From positions 1-10,219 of the forward strand of contig JAISRV010000109.1 of the NCBI GenBank assembly GCA_031273445.1: a stretch of 10,219 nucleotides of DNA, in the 5' to 3' direction. The notes below the pieces were generated by a model. The model was not told where the DNA came from, searched no databases, and saw only the letters and a list, made by a program, of their open reading frames with translations. Position 1 is the first letter of the stretch. Every line of letters begins with the position of its first letter. The stretch is from Candidatus Adiutrix sp. Lineage in GTDB: Bacteria > Desulfobacterota > Desulfarculia > Adiutricales > Adiutricaceae. Below, in pieces: positions 1 to 5,027 of the stretch. The translations under genes were made by a program, and so were the position numbers.

Positions 1-308
1 AACAGCCTTTTGGAGACCACCGCTTCCCGGCCGCCGGCCCCGGCCCTTCCGGTCTCCTCGGGGTTCCGCCGGCGAAACATCCGAATGGCGTTGATGCCCA
101 TGCTCTTGTCTTTGGATAATTGTTTGATGCTCCGCAATTGTTCAATATCATCCAGGTCGTAGACGCGGTAGCCTTTTTCGCTGCGTTTGGCCTGAAAGAG
201 CCCCTGTTTTTCCCAATTGCGGATGGTGGCCGGGACGATGCCTATCTGATGGGCCACATCGGCGATCTTGAAATACAACTCGTCCTGGTTGAGACTGGTT
301 TTTGACAT
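1..308 (-). CDS. MerR-family transcriptional regulator (partial, C-terminus off the window)
   Basis: Reading the minus strand from the ATG at 308-306 gives 102 codons that stay open to the window edge. Residues 12-80 form a MerR-type winged helix-turn-helix: YFKIADVAHQIGI is the first helix pair, PATIRNWEKQGL the recognition part, and RSEKGYRVYDLDDIEQL the wing and following helix. A purine-rich site (GGGGAAGG) lies just upstream of the ATG. The conserved GYRVY wing and IRNWE motif make the family assignment firm. The effector-binding part is missing, so the ligand is unknown. The HTH resembles MerR proteins that carry a C-terminal cupin, but that is only an impression. After residue 80 the chain becomes Gly/Arg/Ala-rich, which looks like a linker. 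The gene points away from opgG and has its own promoter. Confidence 0.85.
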   Translation of the reverse strand, partial: MSKTSLNQDELYFKIADVAHQIGIVPATIRNWEKQGLFQAKRSEKGYRVYDLDDIEQLRSIKQLSKDKSMGINAIRMFRRRNPEETGRAGAGGREAVVSKRL

Positions 309-404
309 ACCGACCTTCCCCGCCTTGAATTTCAGCGGCCTGACGAAGCTTCCGGAAATCGGGCCAAAAGACCCGCCCGAAAGTTCCCCCAAAGCCGGGA
401 AAAA

Positions 405-434
405 ATTATAAAGCCAACCCCCCCCATCTGTCAA
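405..434 (-). promoter_or_regulatory. Sigma-70 promoter of the MerR-type gene
   Basis: On the minus strand a perfect TTGACA (434-429) is followed after 18 bp by a perfect TATAAT (410-405). Transcription would start near 398 and leave a leader of about 90 nt before the ATG at 308. The spacer holds a run of G residues. Two exact consensus hexamers in a GC-rich genome are unlikely by chance. The 18-bp spacer is slightly longer than optimal; MerR-regulated promoters often have long spacers, so self-regulation is possible but not shown. Confidence 0.75.
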
Positions 435-523
435 AAACAGGGCGCCTGGGCCAAAGGGTGTAGATATTTTTAGGATGTAAAATAGAAATAAGGGCAGGTC
501 GAAGAGCAAAAGCGCCCGGCCGT

Positions 524-623
524 TTCCATGACGCCCGGTCCTGGTTCCCTGTCTTCAGGACATGGGCTTCAACCCAGGCAGAATCTTCATGACAAGATAA
601 AAAAACTGGGCATCGTCATGGAA
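524..623. other. Nested stem-loop element in non-coding DNA (possible structured RNA)
   Basis: Three stems nest in 100 bp. The outer stem pairs TTCCATGACG (524-533) with CGTCATGGAA (614-623), a perfect 10-bp match that can extend through CCC (534-536) and GGG (608-610) past a small bulge. The middle stem pairs CCTGG (540-544) with CCAGG (574-578), plus TT/AA. The inner hairpin pairs CCCTGTC (547-553) with GACATGGG (559-566) with one bulged T and the loop TTCAG. No convincing ORF crosses it. No U-run follows, so it is not a simple terminator. Its strand and whether it is transcribed are unknown. It lies upstream of the predicted opgG promoter, so it would not be in that leader. Confidence 0.4.
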
Positions 624-670
624 TCCTCATGAATGCGACTCTAAAACGGCGCAAAACCAAGCTTAAACTC

Positions 671-693
671 AGGCCGCATCAACAATGCGGCCT
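671..693. repeat. Perfect 9-bp inverted repeat
   Basis: AGGCCGCAT (671-679) and ATGCGGCCT (685-693) pair perfectly around the 5-nt loop CAACA. No T-run follows on either strand, so an intrinsic terminator is unlikely. It could be a protein-binding operator or an RNA hairpin. It sits about 45 bp upstream of the predicted -35 box for opgG, a position compatible with activator or repressor binding. Confidence 0.45.
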
Positions 694-738
694 ATCTGGG
701 GCCTTTTCAGCCCGTCAATATGCCCACTAAAATAGTGA

Positions 739-767
739 TTGCGAAATTACGGACCCGGCATTAGAAT
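739..767 (+). promoter_or_regulatory. Candidate sigma-70 promoter for opgG
   Basis: TTGCGA (739-744) and TAGAAT (762-767) are separated by 17 bp, matching 4/6 and 5/6 consensus positions. Transcription would start near 774, giving a leader of about 148 nt before opgG. Nothing better placed was seen between 700 and 921, but AT-rich stretches offer weaker alternatives. Confidence 0.5.
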
Positions 768-774
768 ATGGGGC

Positions 775-921
775 CTGGAGGCATGGCGGCCGGCGGATTT
801 TTCGACTCGCCGAATGAGCAGGCGTGATTTCGTCAAAGCCCGAAATCACAATGCTTCGCCGCCGGGGCCTTACGATATTTAATAGCCAGGTCAATAATTC
901 GTCGTTTTAAGGATCAGCAGC
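775..921 (+). promoter_or_regulatory. Folded 5' leader of opgG (candidate regulatory RNA)
   Basis: The predicted leader can fold as a closed multibranch structure. CCGGCGG (790-796) pairs with CCGCCGG (859-865). This encloses a small hairpin TTCG/CGAA (801-804/811-814) and a perfect 9-bp hairpin GTGATTTCG/CGAAATCAC (824-832/841-849, 8-nt loop). The closing strand runs directly into a motif that recurs at 7578-7617. The ribosome site AAGGA (909-913) lies 8 nt before the opgG ATG. I do not recognise a known riboswitch class. Hairpins made of G and C arise easily in such a genome; the AT-containing 9-bp stem is the most convincing part. Confidence 0.4.
856..895 (+). repeat. Copy 1 of a 40-bp dispersed motif
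   Basis: Aligned without gaps to 7578-7617, 32 of 40 positions match. The core ACGATATTTAAT is identical, followed by GCC and GGTC with single differences between. The AT-rich core stands out against the GC-rich surroundings. It lies 27 bp before the opgG start, just outside the folded leader. Its role is unknown; a shared regulator site or a duplicated remnant are both possible. Confidence 0.4.
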
Positions 922-2496
922 ATGAGACCACGCATTTCATTCGTCGCGATTATGACGGCGGCCTGTCTGGCCGCCTTGCTCTGGCCCGGCCGGGCCGGGG
1001 CCCGTCTTCAGGGCTTCGCCTTTGAAGACGTCTGCCAGGCGGCCGCGGACGCGGCCGCGCAACCTTACCGGGCCCCGGAGGAACTGACGCCGAAAATTTT
1101 AATGGACCCCAATTTGTCTTACGACGAATGGCGCGACATACGCTTCAACCAGTCCAAAGCCCTGTGGCGGGATGAAAATCTGCCTTTTGAAGTGCAGTTT
1201 TTTCACGTCGGCCTTTATTACGACCGGCCGGTCAAAATCAACGTGATCGACGGCGAAAACATAAGCCCGGTCAACTATGACCAGGCCTTTTTCAACTATG
1301 GGCGCAACGTCGGCCTAGGCTCCAAACTCCCGCCCAACCTGGGTTTTGCCGGCTTCAGGCTCCACTACCCCATCAAGACTCCGGCCTATAAGGATGAAGT
1401 GGCTGTTTTCCTGGGGGCCAGCTATTTCAAGGGCATAGGCCGCGACCACCACTACGGGCTCTCGGCGCGGGGCCTGGCCGTCGACACGGCCGTAGGCCGG
1501 CCGGAGGAATTTCCCTGGTTCCGCGAATTCTGGCTGGTCAAGCCCCGACCGGAGGACACGAGCCTGACCGTCTACGCGCTTCTGGACAGCCCTTCAATCG
1601 CCGGCGCTTATGAATTTCAGATCATTCCCGGCCTGGAGACCATAACGGAGGTCAGAAGCCGCATTATTCAGCGCCGAGGCGTGGAGGCCCTGGGCATAGC
1701 CCCTCTGACCAGCATGTTTATGTATGGCGAAAACGCCAATTGCCGCCCCGACGACGATTTCAGGCCCGAAGTTCATGATTCAGACGGCCTCTTGCTTCAC
1801 AGCGGCTCCGGGGAATGGCTGTGGCGCCCGTTGTCCATTCATGGCGACCGGGTGCTGACCAACGCTTTTTACATGGAGGAGCCGCGCGGTTTCGGCCTGA
1901 TGCAGCGCGACCGCGCCTTTGATCACTATCAGGACCTCGAAGCCAATTATCAGGATCGACCCAGCGCCTTCGTCGTCCCGCGCGGCGACTGGGGGCCGGG
2001 CGAAGTGCGCCTGGTTCAGATTCCTTCCGACAGCGAGATAAACGACAACATCGTGGCTTTCTGGACGCCGCGCGCGCCGGCCGAGCCGGGCCGGCCGATG
2101 GATTTCGACTACACCCTTTCCTGGACTTCAGACGCGCCCGAACCGCCTGAAACCGGCCGGGCCGCGGCCACGCGCCGCGCCCGCGGCACGGCCGGCGAGG
2201 CGGTGCGCTTCATTATCGATTTCGAAGGCCCGCAATTGTCCGCCCTGCCGGCCTCGGCCGGAGTGGAAGCCCAGGTCACGGCCGGCGAAGAGGTTGAACT
2301 GCTGGACAGCCAGGTGCGGAAAAACCCGGCCACCGGCGGCTGGCGGCTGGTCTTCCAGGTCAAACCCAAAAAAACCGACTCTTCGCTGGAGGCGCTTTTG
2401 AGCGGCCCCCAAAAGCCGTTGGTCGAAATGCGCGCCTTTCTTTCGCTTGAAGGCGCGGTGCTGACCGAAACCTGGAGCTACGGCGCCGACCTGTAA
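922..2496 (+). CDS. opgG: Periplasmic glucan biosynthesis protein OpgG (MdoG family)
   Basis: OpgG acts in the periplasm in making osmoregulated periplasmic glucans, shaping or branching the beta-1,2-glucan backbone; the related E. coli OpgD founded glycoside hydrolase family GH186. The 524-residue product is normal length. Residues 1-27 are a Sec signal peptide: basic MRPR, a hydrophobic stretch to about residue 21, and likely cleavage after AGA. Family blocks follow in order: FAFEDV (32-37), QPYRAPE (47-53), YDEWRDIRF (67-75), LPFEVQFFH (87-95), GFAGFRLHYP (141-150), FLGASYF (163-169), GLSARGLAVDTA (179-190), ALLDSPS (219-225), GIAPLTSMF (258-266), DDFRPEVHDSDGL (278-290), PRGFGLMQRDR (321-331) and NDNIVAFW (374-381). 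The signal lacks a twin-arginine pair, favouring OpgG over Tat-exported OpgD. AAGGA 8 nt upstream supports this start. The membrane glucosyltransferase gene opgH, usually adjacent, is absent here. Confidence 0.95.
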   Translation: MRPRISFVAIMTAACLAALLWPGRAGARLQGFAFEDVCQAAADAAAQPYRAPEELTPKILMDPNLSYDEWRDIRFNQSKALWRDENLPFEVQFFHVGLYYDRPVKINVIDGENISPVNYDQAFFNYGRNVGLGSKLPPNLGFAGFRLHYPIKTPAYKDEVAVFLGASYFKGIGRDHHYGLSARGLAVDTAVGRPEEFPWFREFWLVKPRPEDTSLTVYALLDSPSIAGAYEFQIIPGLETITEVRSRIIQRRGVEALGIAPLTSMFMYGENANCRPDDDFRPEVHDSDGLLLHSGSGEWLWRPLSIHGDRVLTNAFYMEEPRGFGLMQRDRAFDHYQDLEANYQDRPSAFVVPRGDWGPGEVRLVQIPSDSEINDNIVAFWTPRAPAEPGRPMDFDYTLSWTSDAPEPPETGRAAATRRARGTAGEAVRFIIDFEGPQLSALPASAGVEAQVTAGEEVELLDSQVRKNPATGGWRLVFQVKPKKTDSSLEALLSGPQKPLVEMRAFLSLEGAVLTETWSYGADL

Positions 2497-2517
2497 AAGT
2501 AAGGAGACGAAACAGTC

Positions 2518-2811
2518 ATGTCTGATGCTGATGAAACCCGCGCCGCCGCTTCGGCCCAGGCCGTATTGGCCCGGGTCGACGCCTATTTTCAAGCCGCCGG
2601 CCTCAGCGCCGAAGAAGCCGCCCTGGAAACCGCGCGGCTCCGGGCCGAGCTGGCCCCGACAGCCGAAGTCGATCTCGACCTCATGTTGGAAGCGGCCCGC
2701 CAAACCCTCGCGCCCAGACTGCCGAAAGCGGTCTCCCGCCCCCTCAGGCTCGGCCACATGCTGGCCGCGGATTTTCAGCGCCCGGTTCGCCGGGCGGAGC
2801 CGAAATTATAA
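2518..2811 (+). CDS. Small alanine-rich protein of unknown function downstream of opgG
   Basis: This gene encodes 97 residues and begins 21 nt after the opgG stop, with AGGAGA (2502-2507) 10 nt before the ATG, so it is probably co-transcribed and translated. Codon third positions are strongly G/C, as in the neighbouring genes. There is no signal peptide or membrane segment, so it is likely cytoplasmic. Residues 8-75 are rich in Ala, Glu, Leu and Arg and should be mostly helical (ARVDAYFQAAGLSAEEAALE, then AEVDLDLMLEAARQTLAPRL). The C-terminus is basic and Arg/Pro-rich (LGHMLAADFQRPVRRAEPKL). I do not recognise a family. It occupies the place where opgH would be expected but shows no glucosyltransferase or membrane features. 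Confidence 0.65.
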   Translation: MSDADETRAAASAQAVLARVDAYFQAAGLSAEEAALETARLRAELAPTAEVDLDLMLEAARQTLAPRLPKAVSRPLRLGHMLAADFQRPVRRAEPKL

Positions 2812-2891
2812 CTGTCTAAGGGTGTGCGTCAAAATGTAGAGAGAAGAGATACCTTATCGAAATCAACCCTCTAACGACGGGTTTGAGTTTA

Positions 2892-2917
2892 GCCGATCGC
2901 CTCTTCCGGCGATCGGC
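2892..2917. repeat. Perfect 10-bp hairpin after the opgG operon
   Basis: GCCGATCGCC (2892-2901) pairs with GGCGATCGGC (2908-2917) around the loop TCTTCC. It lies 80 bp after the small gene downstream of opgG. There is no U-run after it, so if it ends or stabilises the upstream transcript it is not a classical intrinsic terminator. Confidence 0.5.
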
Positions 2918-2972
2918 CAGCGGCCTGACGGGGAGGCGTCGGGGCGCGGGAAAAGACGGGAATGCGATAAAT

Positions 2973-2998
2973 AAGCGGCTGGCGCCGTTTTTTGTTTT
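2973..2998 (+). terminator. Weak candidate intrinsic terminator
   Basis: AAGCGGC (2973-2979) can pair with GCCGTTT (2984-2990), including one G-U pair, around a TGGC loop, and the stem runs into TTTTTTGTTTT (2988-2998). The T-tract is good but the stem core is only four G-C pairs. It is placed correctly to end transcription from opgG before the promoter at 3061-3090. Confidence 0.4.
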
Positions 2999-3001
2999 GG
3001 A

Positions 3002-3038
3002 GTCCGCCGCTCGCCCGTTCGCCCTTCCGACGGCGGAC
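3002..3038. repeat. 8-bp inverted repeat upstream of the cheZ-like promoter
   Basis: GTCCGCCG (3002-3009) and CGGCGGAC (3031-3038) are perfect inverted copies separated by 21 bp. The right arm ends 22 bp before the -35 element of the next promoter. It could be an operator, or simply a GC-rich chance match. Confidence 0.3.
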
Positions 3039-3060
3039 GGAAGAGGCCCGGGGAAAATTA

Positions 3061-3090
3061 TGGATAAGTCGCGGCGAAAAATGTTATAAT
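3061..3090 (+). promoter_or_regulatory. Extended -10 promoter for the cheZ-like / ABC / radical-SAM run
   Basis: A perfect TATAAT (3085-3090) is preceded by TG one base upstream (extended -10). The best -35 match is TGGATA (3061-3066, 4/6) with an 18-bp spacer. The surrounding 3057-3122 is clearly AT-rich. Transcription would start near 3097, leaving a short leader with the ribosome site GGAGG (3110-3114) 8 nt before the ATG at 3123. Confidence 0.75.
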
Positions 3091-3122
3091 AGTTAAATAA
3101 TGTATTCGTGGAGGAATAATTT

Positions 3123-4220
3123 ATGTCGGAAACCAGGAGACGCAGCAAGAACACAGACCCCAAACCCGTAGATTCGGGCGGCGAGGCCGCCGGGCGCGCC
3201 GCCCCGCGCAAAACGCGGGTCACGTTGACCAAAGACGTCTCCTCAAAATATCGTAAAATCATGCCGATCTCACCGGCCGGAGCCGCCCGGGAGAGAAAGC
3301 GCGGCGCTGACGAACGCCCATCCGCCCCTAAACGCAGGGCTGGCCAAGCCAGGACCTTCGCTTCAAAAAACGGCCCCGGGGCCTCCAGAAACGAGGCTTC
3401 TGAAGACGGGGCCAGGCCCTCCCGAAGCGACGCCGTAACTTACCGGGACGGCTCAAACGCGCCTCGGAGAGAGCTTAGGCCATACGGCCGAGACGGCGGA
3501 GAAGTTAGGCCATACAGCAGAGACGGCGGAGAAAGACCCGGCGGGCCGATCCGGGGGCCAGCCCGACCCCCAGCCAGACGCGACGGCTCCTTGCGGCCGG
3601 GACCCTTCAAGGGACCAGGCCGCCCTTCGTCCCCTCCGGCCAGCCGCGGCGCCTCGGCTTTTAAGGATTCCATCGAACTGAAAGCCATTGTGCACCGTGA
3701 ATTGCCGGAGGCGGCCCGGCAGGTTCGGGAAGCGCAGGAGGCGATATTGACCGCAGCCGGCGCAATGCTTACTTTGACTGAAGCCCTGGAAAACAACCAC
3801 AGGAAGATTGAAGAGCTGTTGCATGAAGCCGGGACGGCCCACTTCGACCTTGAAAAGGCGCTGATTCCGCTCATGGAGGCCAGCCGCCGGGGCAGGGGCC
3901 TGATCGTCGAGCTGTATGAGAAAATGAATTTTCAAGACCTTTCCGGCCAACGTCTGGCCAAAGCGGAGGCTTTTTTCCAATCCTTGCGGGAAGTGATGAA
4001 CAGGTTCGTCGGCCCCAGACCGGCCAGACCCGGAACTTCTTCCGGCGTCAGGCCGGGCGGGAGAGGGGAGCCGAAAAGACCCTGGTCCAGGGGCCCGCAG
4101 GCGGTCGCCGCCGGAACCGGCGGGAGAGGCGGGCCGAAAAAATCCCGACTCAAGGGCCCCCAGGCGCCTGGTCAGGGCCTGAGGCAGGCCGATGTGGACC
4201 TGATCCTGAAAGACAAGTGA
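3123..4220 (+). CDS. CheZ-like CheY phosphatase with long disordered N-terminal extension
   Basis: CheZ removes phosphate from CheY-P to reset flagellar switching. Residues 182-295 look like its long helical hairpin: ELPEAARQVREAQEAI (193-208) opens the first helix and MNFQDLSGQRL (268-278) lies in the second. In E. coli CheZ the equivalent Asp and Gln of QDFQDLTGQ are catalytic; here they are D272 and Q276. The last residues, QADVDLILKDK (355-365), resemble the C-terminal CheY-binding helix (QVDDLL-like). The protein is 365 residues against roughly 210 for E. coli CheZ. The excess is an Arg/Gly/Pro/Ser-rich, probably disordered region (1-180) and a similar linker (297-354), both with internal repeats. 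No chemotaxis or flagellar gene lies nearby. The promoter and GGAGG support the start. The call rests on short motifs; another CheZ-fold phosphatase is possible. Confidence 0.7.
   Translation: MSETRRRSKNTDPKPVDSGGEAAGRAAPRKTRVTLTKDVSSKYRKIMPISPAGAARERKRGADERPSAPKRRAGQARTFASKNGPGASRNEASEDGARPSRSDAVTYRDGSNAPRRELRPYGRDGGEVRPYSRDGGERPGGPIRGPARPPARRDGSLRPGPFKGPGRPSSPPASRGASAFKDSIELKAIVHRELPEAARQVREAQEAILTAAGAMLTLTEALENNHRKIEELLHEAGTAHFDLEKALIPLMEASRRGRGLIVELYEKMNFQDLSGQRLAKAEAFFQSLREVMNRFVGPRPARPGTSSGVRPGGRGEPKRPWSRGPQAVAAGTGGRGGPKKSRLKGPQAPGQGLRQADVDLILKDK
3474..3533 (+). repeat. 30-bp tandem repeat (x2) inside the cheZ-like gene
   Basis: Two direct copies (3474-3503 and 3504-3533) match at 27 of 30 positions. 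They are in frame and encode LRPYGRDGGE and VRPYSRDGGE (residues 118-137). The near identity implies a recent slippage or unequal-crossover duplication in the disordered N-terminal region. Confidence 0.85.
4056..4166 (+). repeat. Diverged 48-bp repeat pair (63-bp period) in the cheZ-like gene
   Basis: 4056-4103 and 4119-4166 encode two 16-residue units (from residues 312 and 333) sharing GGRG, PK and GPQA, 10 of 16 residues. They lie in the linker between the phosphatase domain and the C-terminal peptide. The copies are more diverged than the 3474-3533 repeat, so this expansion is older. Confidence 0.75.
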
Positions 4221-4230
4221 CGACCCGGCC

Positions 4231-4272
4231 ATGAGCGACGCCCCCGTCATCATGAGCGATGCTCCCGTCATA
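4231..4272 (+). repeat. 21-bp tandem duplication of the start-codon region
   Basis: 4231-4251 and 4252-4272 match at 18 of 21 positions and both encode MSDAPVI. Each copy carries an in-frame ATG, so two starts are available. All three differences are in third codon positions, which suggests that both copies have been kept as coding sequence since the duplication. Confidence 0.9.
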
Positions 4273-5004
4273 GAGCTCCGGGACATTGAAAAATCGTTCG
4301 GCGGCCGCCGGGTGTTGGACGGATTCAGCCTGACGGTCGCGCCCGGCGCCAAACTTTCGCTGGTGGGGGAATCATCCTGCGGCAAAAGCTCCCTCCTGAA
4401 AATCATCGTCGGGCTGATCAGGCCCGACCAGGGGGCGGCGAAGGTTTTCGGGCGCGATCTCAACCGCATTTCCAGCCGGGAATTGCGCGCCGTTCGTCAG
4501 CGCATAGGCATGCAGTTTCAGTCCGGCGCGCTGTTCGATTCCCTGAGCGTCATTGAAAACCTTAAACTGGCGCGCCGCGAGAGCGCCCGTGACGAGGCCG
4601 CCTTAAGGCGCGCCGATGACCGGGAGGAGCTGATGGAGCTTCTGGCCGCCGTGGGCCTGGCCAAGGCGGCCGACCGAGCCCCCCATGCCCTGTCCGGCGG
4701 CATGCGCAAGAGGGCGGCTCTGGCCAGGGCCATTGCGGTCAATCCTGACCTGGCCATCTTCGACGAACCCACCGCCGGCCTGGACCCGGTCACCAGCCGC
4801 CGCATCATCAACCTGATCGAGCGCGTCTCTTCCAGAAGCGGCGCGGCCATGATTCTGGCCACGACCGACGTCCAGGTCGCCAGGCACTTTTCGCCCGACC
4901 TTGTGATCATGAATCAGGGCCGATTGTGGGCCCAGGGCGCCATGGACGCGCTTGAGGCCGGCGCCGACCTCTTTACGAAAAAACTTTTGAGCCGCCTTTT
5001 ATAG
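4231..5004 (+). CDS. MlaF-like ABC transporter ATP-binding protein, non-canonical H-loop
   Basis: This is a 257-residue ABC ATPase of the MlaF type, whose relatives power phospholipid transport between the membranes. The Walker A is GESSCGKS (46-53), the Q-loop is Q97 in FQSGALFDSLSVIENL, the signature is LSGGM (154-158), Walker B is LAIFDE (174-179) and the D-loop is AGLDP (182-186). The LSGGMRKRAALARAI block and GALFDSLSV after the Q-loop are typical of MlaF. Two positions deviate: the second Walker A glycine is Ser49, and the switch histidine (usually THD) is Thr212 in ATTD. No MlaE permease or MlaD (MCE) gene lies beside it. The gene begins 10 nt after the cheZ-like stop with no clear Shine-Dalgarno site, suggesting translational coupling. 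The first seven codons are duplicated, so the start may be 4231 or 4252; the latter gives the usual N-terminus. Confidence 0.88.
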   Translation: MSDAPVIMSDAPVIELRDIEKSFGGRRVLDGFSLTVAPGAKLSLVGESSCGKSSLLKIIVGLIRPDQGAAKVFGRDLNRISSRELRAVRQRIGMQFQSGALFDSLSVIENLKLARRESARDEAALRRADDREELMELLAAVGLAKAADRAPHALSGGMRKRAALARAIAVNPDLAIFDEPTAGLDPVTSRRIINLIERVSSRSGAAMILATTDVQVARHFSPDLVIMNQGRLWAQGAMDALEAGADLFTKKLLSRLL

Positions 5005-5027
5005 CGGCTTGTTCAGCAAGCGGAAAA

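Noticed and set aside
120..305. Forward 61-codon ORF
   Set aside because: It lies antisense to a clear MerR helix-turn-helix gene read on the minus strand from 308, has no ribosome site and no recognisable motif.
671..693. Intrinsic terminator at the 9-bp inverted repeat
   Set aside because: No T-run follows on either strand, so it is listed only as an inverted repeat.
2525..2839. Forward 104-codon ORF overlapping the small gene after opgG
   Set aside because: It is a Pro/Arg-rich +1-frame shadow; the frame starting at 2518 has the ribosome site and the G/C third positions.
2883..3089. Forward 68-codon ORF in the gap before the cheZ-like gene
   Set aside because: It spans the hairpin, the T-tract and the promoter, has no ribosome site and reads as Arg-rich out-of-frame sequence.
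2816..3262. Minus-strand 148-codon ORF over the opgG-cheZ gap
   Set aside because: It runs antisense through the promoter, the ribosome site and the start of the cheZ-like gene; its composition is irregular and no family motif is visible.
3123..3662. RGG-type RNA-binding protein identity for the Arg/Gly-rich region
   Set aside because: There are Arg/Gly stretches but no regular RGG-box series, and the CheZ-like motifs downstream explain the gene better.
3453..4469. Long minus-strand ORF opposite the cheZ-like and ABC genes
   Set aside because: It is a GC-rich antisense shadow crossing two genes with clear domain motifs on the plus strand.
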